Positions 6,536 to 8,391 of a stretch of 8,391 nt of DNA are shown in pieces. The stretch's first letter is position 1, and each line of letters opens with the position of its first letter. The stretch is taken from contig JALXDW010000368.1 of the NCBI GenBank assembly GCA_027070385.1, positions 5,680 to 14,070 on the forward strand, read 5' to 3'. The notes under the pieces are model-generated. The model saw nothing but the letters and a program-made list of their open reading frames with translations. It ran no database searches and was not told the origin of the DNA. The translations under genes were made by a program, and so were the position numbers. The stretch comes from Chromatiales bacterium. Its GTDB lineage: Bacteria; Pseudomonadota; Gammaproteobacteria; UBA6429; Thiohalophilaceae.

Positions 6536-7162
6536 ACGACTACCCGAACGACACAGCAGAGCACCACAAGCCAGACCACACGCATTCTGGGGATAGACCC
6601 GGGTTCGCGTATTACCGGCTACGGCATCATTGACGTTACAAAAAATAAAAGTTGCTGGGTGAACAGTGGTTGTATTCGTACACCGGATGATGCTTTACCG
6701 GTTCGGCTCAAGTCGATATTCAGAGGTTTGTCTGAATTAATTGCACAGTATCAGCCAACTGAAATGGCGATTGAAAAAGTATTTATGCATCGTAACCCCG
6801 ATTCAGCACTCAAGCTTGGGCAGGCACGTGGTACAGCGATTTGTGTGGTCGCCAATCAGGATATTCCCGTTCATGAATATACACCTCGCGAAATTAAACA
6901 GGCTATCGTGGGTAAAGGCAATGCCAGTAAAGTTCAGATGCAGCACATGGTGCGGGTATTATTAGGCTTAAATAAATTTCCGCAAGAAGATGCAGCCGAT
7001 GCGCTGGCCATTGCACTATGTCGTGCACATTTACGCACCAGCTTGCAAAATTTTAGCCAGGCTGCAGGCAAACAAATGCCATTACATAATAAAAATAAAA
7101 TAGATCTGAATGAAATGAATGTCTTTAAACGTTCAGCGCGTAAACGACGTACTCGAATTTAA
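6536..7162 (+). CDS. ruvC: RuvC Holliday-junction resolvase (non-canonical start codon)
   Basis: A dimeric Mg-dependent endonuclease that cuts Holliday junctions moved by RuvAB. The RNase H-like fold is complete: RILGIDPGSRITGYGI supplies the first catalytic Asp (codon 6596-6598, E. coli Asp7), AIEKVFM the Glu (6773-6775, Glu66), and DAADALAIAL the last two Asp (6989-6991 and 6998-7000, Asp138 and Asp141). The first canonical start in frame is GTG 6659, which would delete the first Asp and strand beta-1, so it is unlikely. From ACG 6536 the protein is 208 residues, with a Thr/Gln/Ser-rich extension of about 14 residues before TRILG; E. coli RuvC (173) starts almost directly at this motif. The C-terminus is about 20 residues longer than in E. 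coli and ends in a basic tail (KRSARKRRTRI). The exact start is uncertain; the gene identity is not. Confidence 0.85.
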   Translation, partial: TTTRTTQQSTTSQTTRILGIDPGSRITGYGIIDVTKNKSCWVNSGCIRTPDDALPVRLKSIFRGLSELIAQYQPTEMAIEKVFMHRNPDSALKLGQARGTAICVVANQDIPVHEYTPREIKQAIVGKGNASKVQMQHMVRVLLGLNKFPQEDAADALAIALCRAHLRTSLQNFSQAAGKQMPLHNKNKIDLNEMNVFKRSARKRRTRI

Positions 7163-7198
7163 CCAAATAAAATCAAACACAGTAATGAAAGATAAAAA

Positions 7199-7816
7199 AT
7201 GATTGGTCGACTCACAGGTCAGATAATAGAAAAGAATCCCCCGGTACTGGTGATTGATGTCCACGGTGTGGGTTATGAAGTTGAAGTACCAATGAACACA
7301 TTTTACAGCCTGCCGGATTTACAGGAAACAATGACCCTGTTTACCCATATGATCGTGCGTGAAGATGCACAGTTCCTGTGTGGTTTTATTTCAGATGAAG
7401 AGCGGCGTTTATTCCGTACCTTAATAAAAGTCAATGGTGTGGGAGCCAAACTGGCGCTGTCTATTTTGTCGAGTATCAGTGCGCAGGAATTTGCACGCTG
7501 TGTCAATGAAAACGATACTAAAGAATTAATCAAACTACCGGGTCTCAGTAATAAAACAACTGAAAGACTAATTATTGAAGTGCGTGATAAGTTAAAAGAT
7601 TGGCTGCCGGCCAGCTTGCCAACACAGGACGAAACACAACAACCGGTTGAACTGCAGGACGATACTGCTGAGGCAACCAGTGCCTTAATCGCACTGGGTT
7701 ATAAACCGCAGGAAGCCAGCATGATGGTACAACAGGCACTTGCCGATGCAACAGAGACGCCGGTTTCCAGTGGCGAGTTAATTCGTGCAGCCTTAAAGAA
7801 TAAGGCAACGGTATAA
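7199..7816 (+). CDS. ruvA: Holliday-junction branch-migration protein RuvA
   Basis: A 205-residue protein (E. coli 203) that forms tetramers on the four-way junction and loads RuvB motors. The domains are in the usual order. The OB fold covers 1-~64 ([30 protein letters not shown]). The acidic-pin turn region is [10 protein letters not shown] at 54-63. Helix-hairpin-helix 1 is [10 protein letters not shown] 78-87 and hairpin 2 is [12 protein letters not shown] 113-124. After an acidic linker (~143-156), domain III, which binds RuvB, covers ~157-205 ([13 protein letters not shown] 165-177). Hairpin 2 reads GLSNKT where E. coli has GIGKKT. The ATG follows the ruvC stop by 36 nt and has only a weak GAAAG ribosome-binding site. 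It is part of the yebC-ruvCAB run. Confidence 0.97.
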   Translation: MIGRLTGQIIEKNPPVLVIDVHGVGYEVEVPMNTFYSLPDLQETMTLFTHMIVREDAQFLCGFISDEERRLFRTLIKVNGVGAKLALSILSSISAQEFARCVNENDTKELIKLPGLSNKTTERLIIEVRDKLKDWLPASLPTQDETQQPVELQDDTAEATSALIALGYKPQEASMMVQQALADATETPVSSGELIRAALKNKATV

Positions 7817-7826
7817 AAGGACGACT

Positions 7827-8391
7827 ATGATAGATAATGATCGCTTGATTGCAGCTGCCGGACAAAAACAGGAAGATATCCTCGACCATGCTATTCGTCC
7901 GAAAAATTTAAAAGATTACGTTGGCCAACCAAAAGTTCGTGAGCAAATGGAAATTTTTATTCATGCTGCACGTAAGCGTCAGGAAGCGCTCGATCATGTT
8001 CTTATTTTTGGCCCACCCGGATTAGGTAAAACCACGCTTTCCAATATTATTGCCAATGAACTGGACGTCAATTTAAAACATACCTCCGGCCCGGTGCTGG
8101 AACGCCCTGGTGATTTAGCCGCATTATTAACCAATCTTGAACCCCATGATGTTATTTTTATTGACGAAATACATCGCCTGAGTCCGGTGGTTGAAGAAAT
8201 ACTTTATCCTGCAATGGAAGATTATCAACTGGATATTATGATTGGTGAAGGTCCTGCGGCACGTTCGATTAAACTGGATTTGCCACCTTTTACCCTGGTA
8301 GGTGCGACCACGCGTGCTGGCTCGTTAACCTCGCCCTTGCGGGATCGTTTTGGTATTGTGCAGCGACTGGAGTTTTATCATCACGATGATC
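7827..8391 (+). CDS. ruvB: Holliday-junction helicase motor RuvB, N-terminal 188 residues (3' end outside window)
   Basis: A hexameric AAA+ ATPase that drives branch migration with RuvA. Only 188 codons of about 340 lie in the window. They cover the RuvB N-terminal segment and most of the large AAA+ domain: [13 protein letters not shown] 22-34, Walker A GPPGLGKT 62-69, Walker [11 protein letters not shown] 111-120, the RuvA-contacting beta-hairpin region ([16 protein letters not shown] 133-148), sensor 1 GATTRAG 159-165 and arginine-finger region PLRDRFG 170-176 (Arg174). It aligns with E. coli RuvB residue by residue, without gaps. The start is ATG 7827 with AAAGGA (7816-7821) five nt upstream; this sequence overlaps the last base of the ruvA stop, so the two genes are 10 nt apart and probably coupled. 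No LexA box is seen before any ruv gene in the window. Confidence 0.98.
   Translation, partial: MIDNDRLIAAAGQKQEDILDHAIRPKNLKDYVGQPKVREQMEIFIHAARKRQEALDHVLIFGPPGLGKTTLSNIIANELDVNLKHTSGPVLERPGDLAALLTNLEPHDVIFIDEIHRLSPVVEEILYPAMEDYQLDIMIGEGPAARSIKLDLPPFTLVGATTRAGSLTSPLRDRFGIVQRLEFYHHDD

Noticed and set aside
6659..7162. RuvC starting at GTG 6659 (167 residues)
   Set aside because: It would lack LGIDPG and the first catalytic Asp, which are encoded in the same uninterrupted frame just upstream.

Overview
The window is chromosomal and ends inside a gene at both sides. All recognised genes lie on the + strand. AspRS, YebC, RuvA and RuvB read as close relatives of the E. coli proteins, and the order aspS ... 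yebC-ruvC-ruvA-ruvB is a gammaproteobacterial housekeeping arrangement. Base composition is moderate to slightly AT-rich. I infer a gammaproteobacterium and cannot name the genus.

Layout: (1) 2-808, the C-terminal 268 residues of aspartyl-tRNA synthetase. (2) 809-1221, a 413-nt gap with two perfect TATAAT hexamers, an AT-rich inverted repeat, a T8 run and a possible 26-codon reading frame. (3) 1222-5648, a four-gene phosphosignalling cassette: a membrane CHASE2-TPR-Ser/Thr kinase, a PP2C phosphatase overlapping it by 4 nt, and two related FHA-domain proteins. (4) 5649-5764, a 116-nt gap with a possible extended -10 promoter. (5) 5765-8391, yebC (translation factor/regulator family), ruvC, ruvA and the first 188 residues of ruvB, which encode Holliday-junction processing.

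The cassette looks like a complete write/erase/read module. The kinase probably senses a periplasmic signal through CHASE2 and phosphorylates Thr/Ser in the cytoplasm; the phosphatase reverses this; the FHA proteins bind the phosphothreonine. Both FHA proteins carry the same short ERT-hydrophobic-Pro motif just after the FHA fold, and the kinase has a similar Thr-hydrophobic stretch just before its catalytic domain. I infer these may be the phosphosites that connect the module. The external signal and the output are not visible here, and no secretion-system genes are present.

The other notable point is ruvC. The frame encoding its first catalytic Asp has no ATG, GTG or TTG between the yebC stop and that Asp. 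A good Shine-Dalgarno sits 5 nt before an ACG at 6536. The gene either uses a rare start codon, has a recent ATG-to-ACG change, or contains a sequence error.
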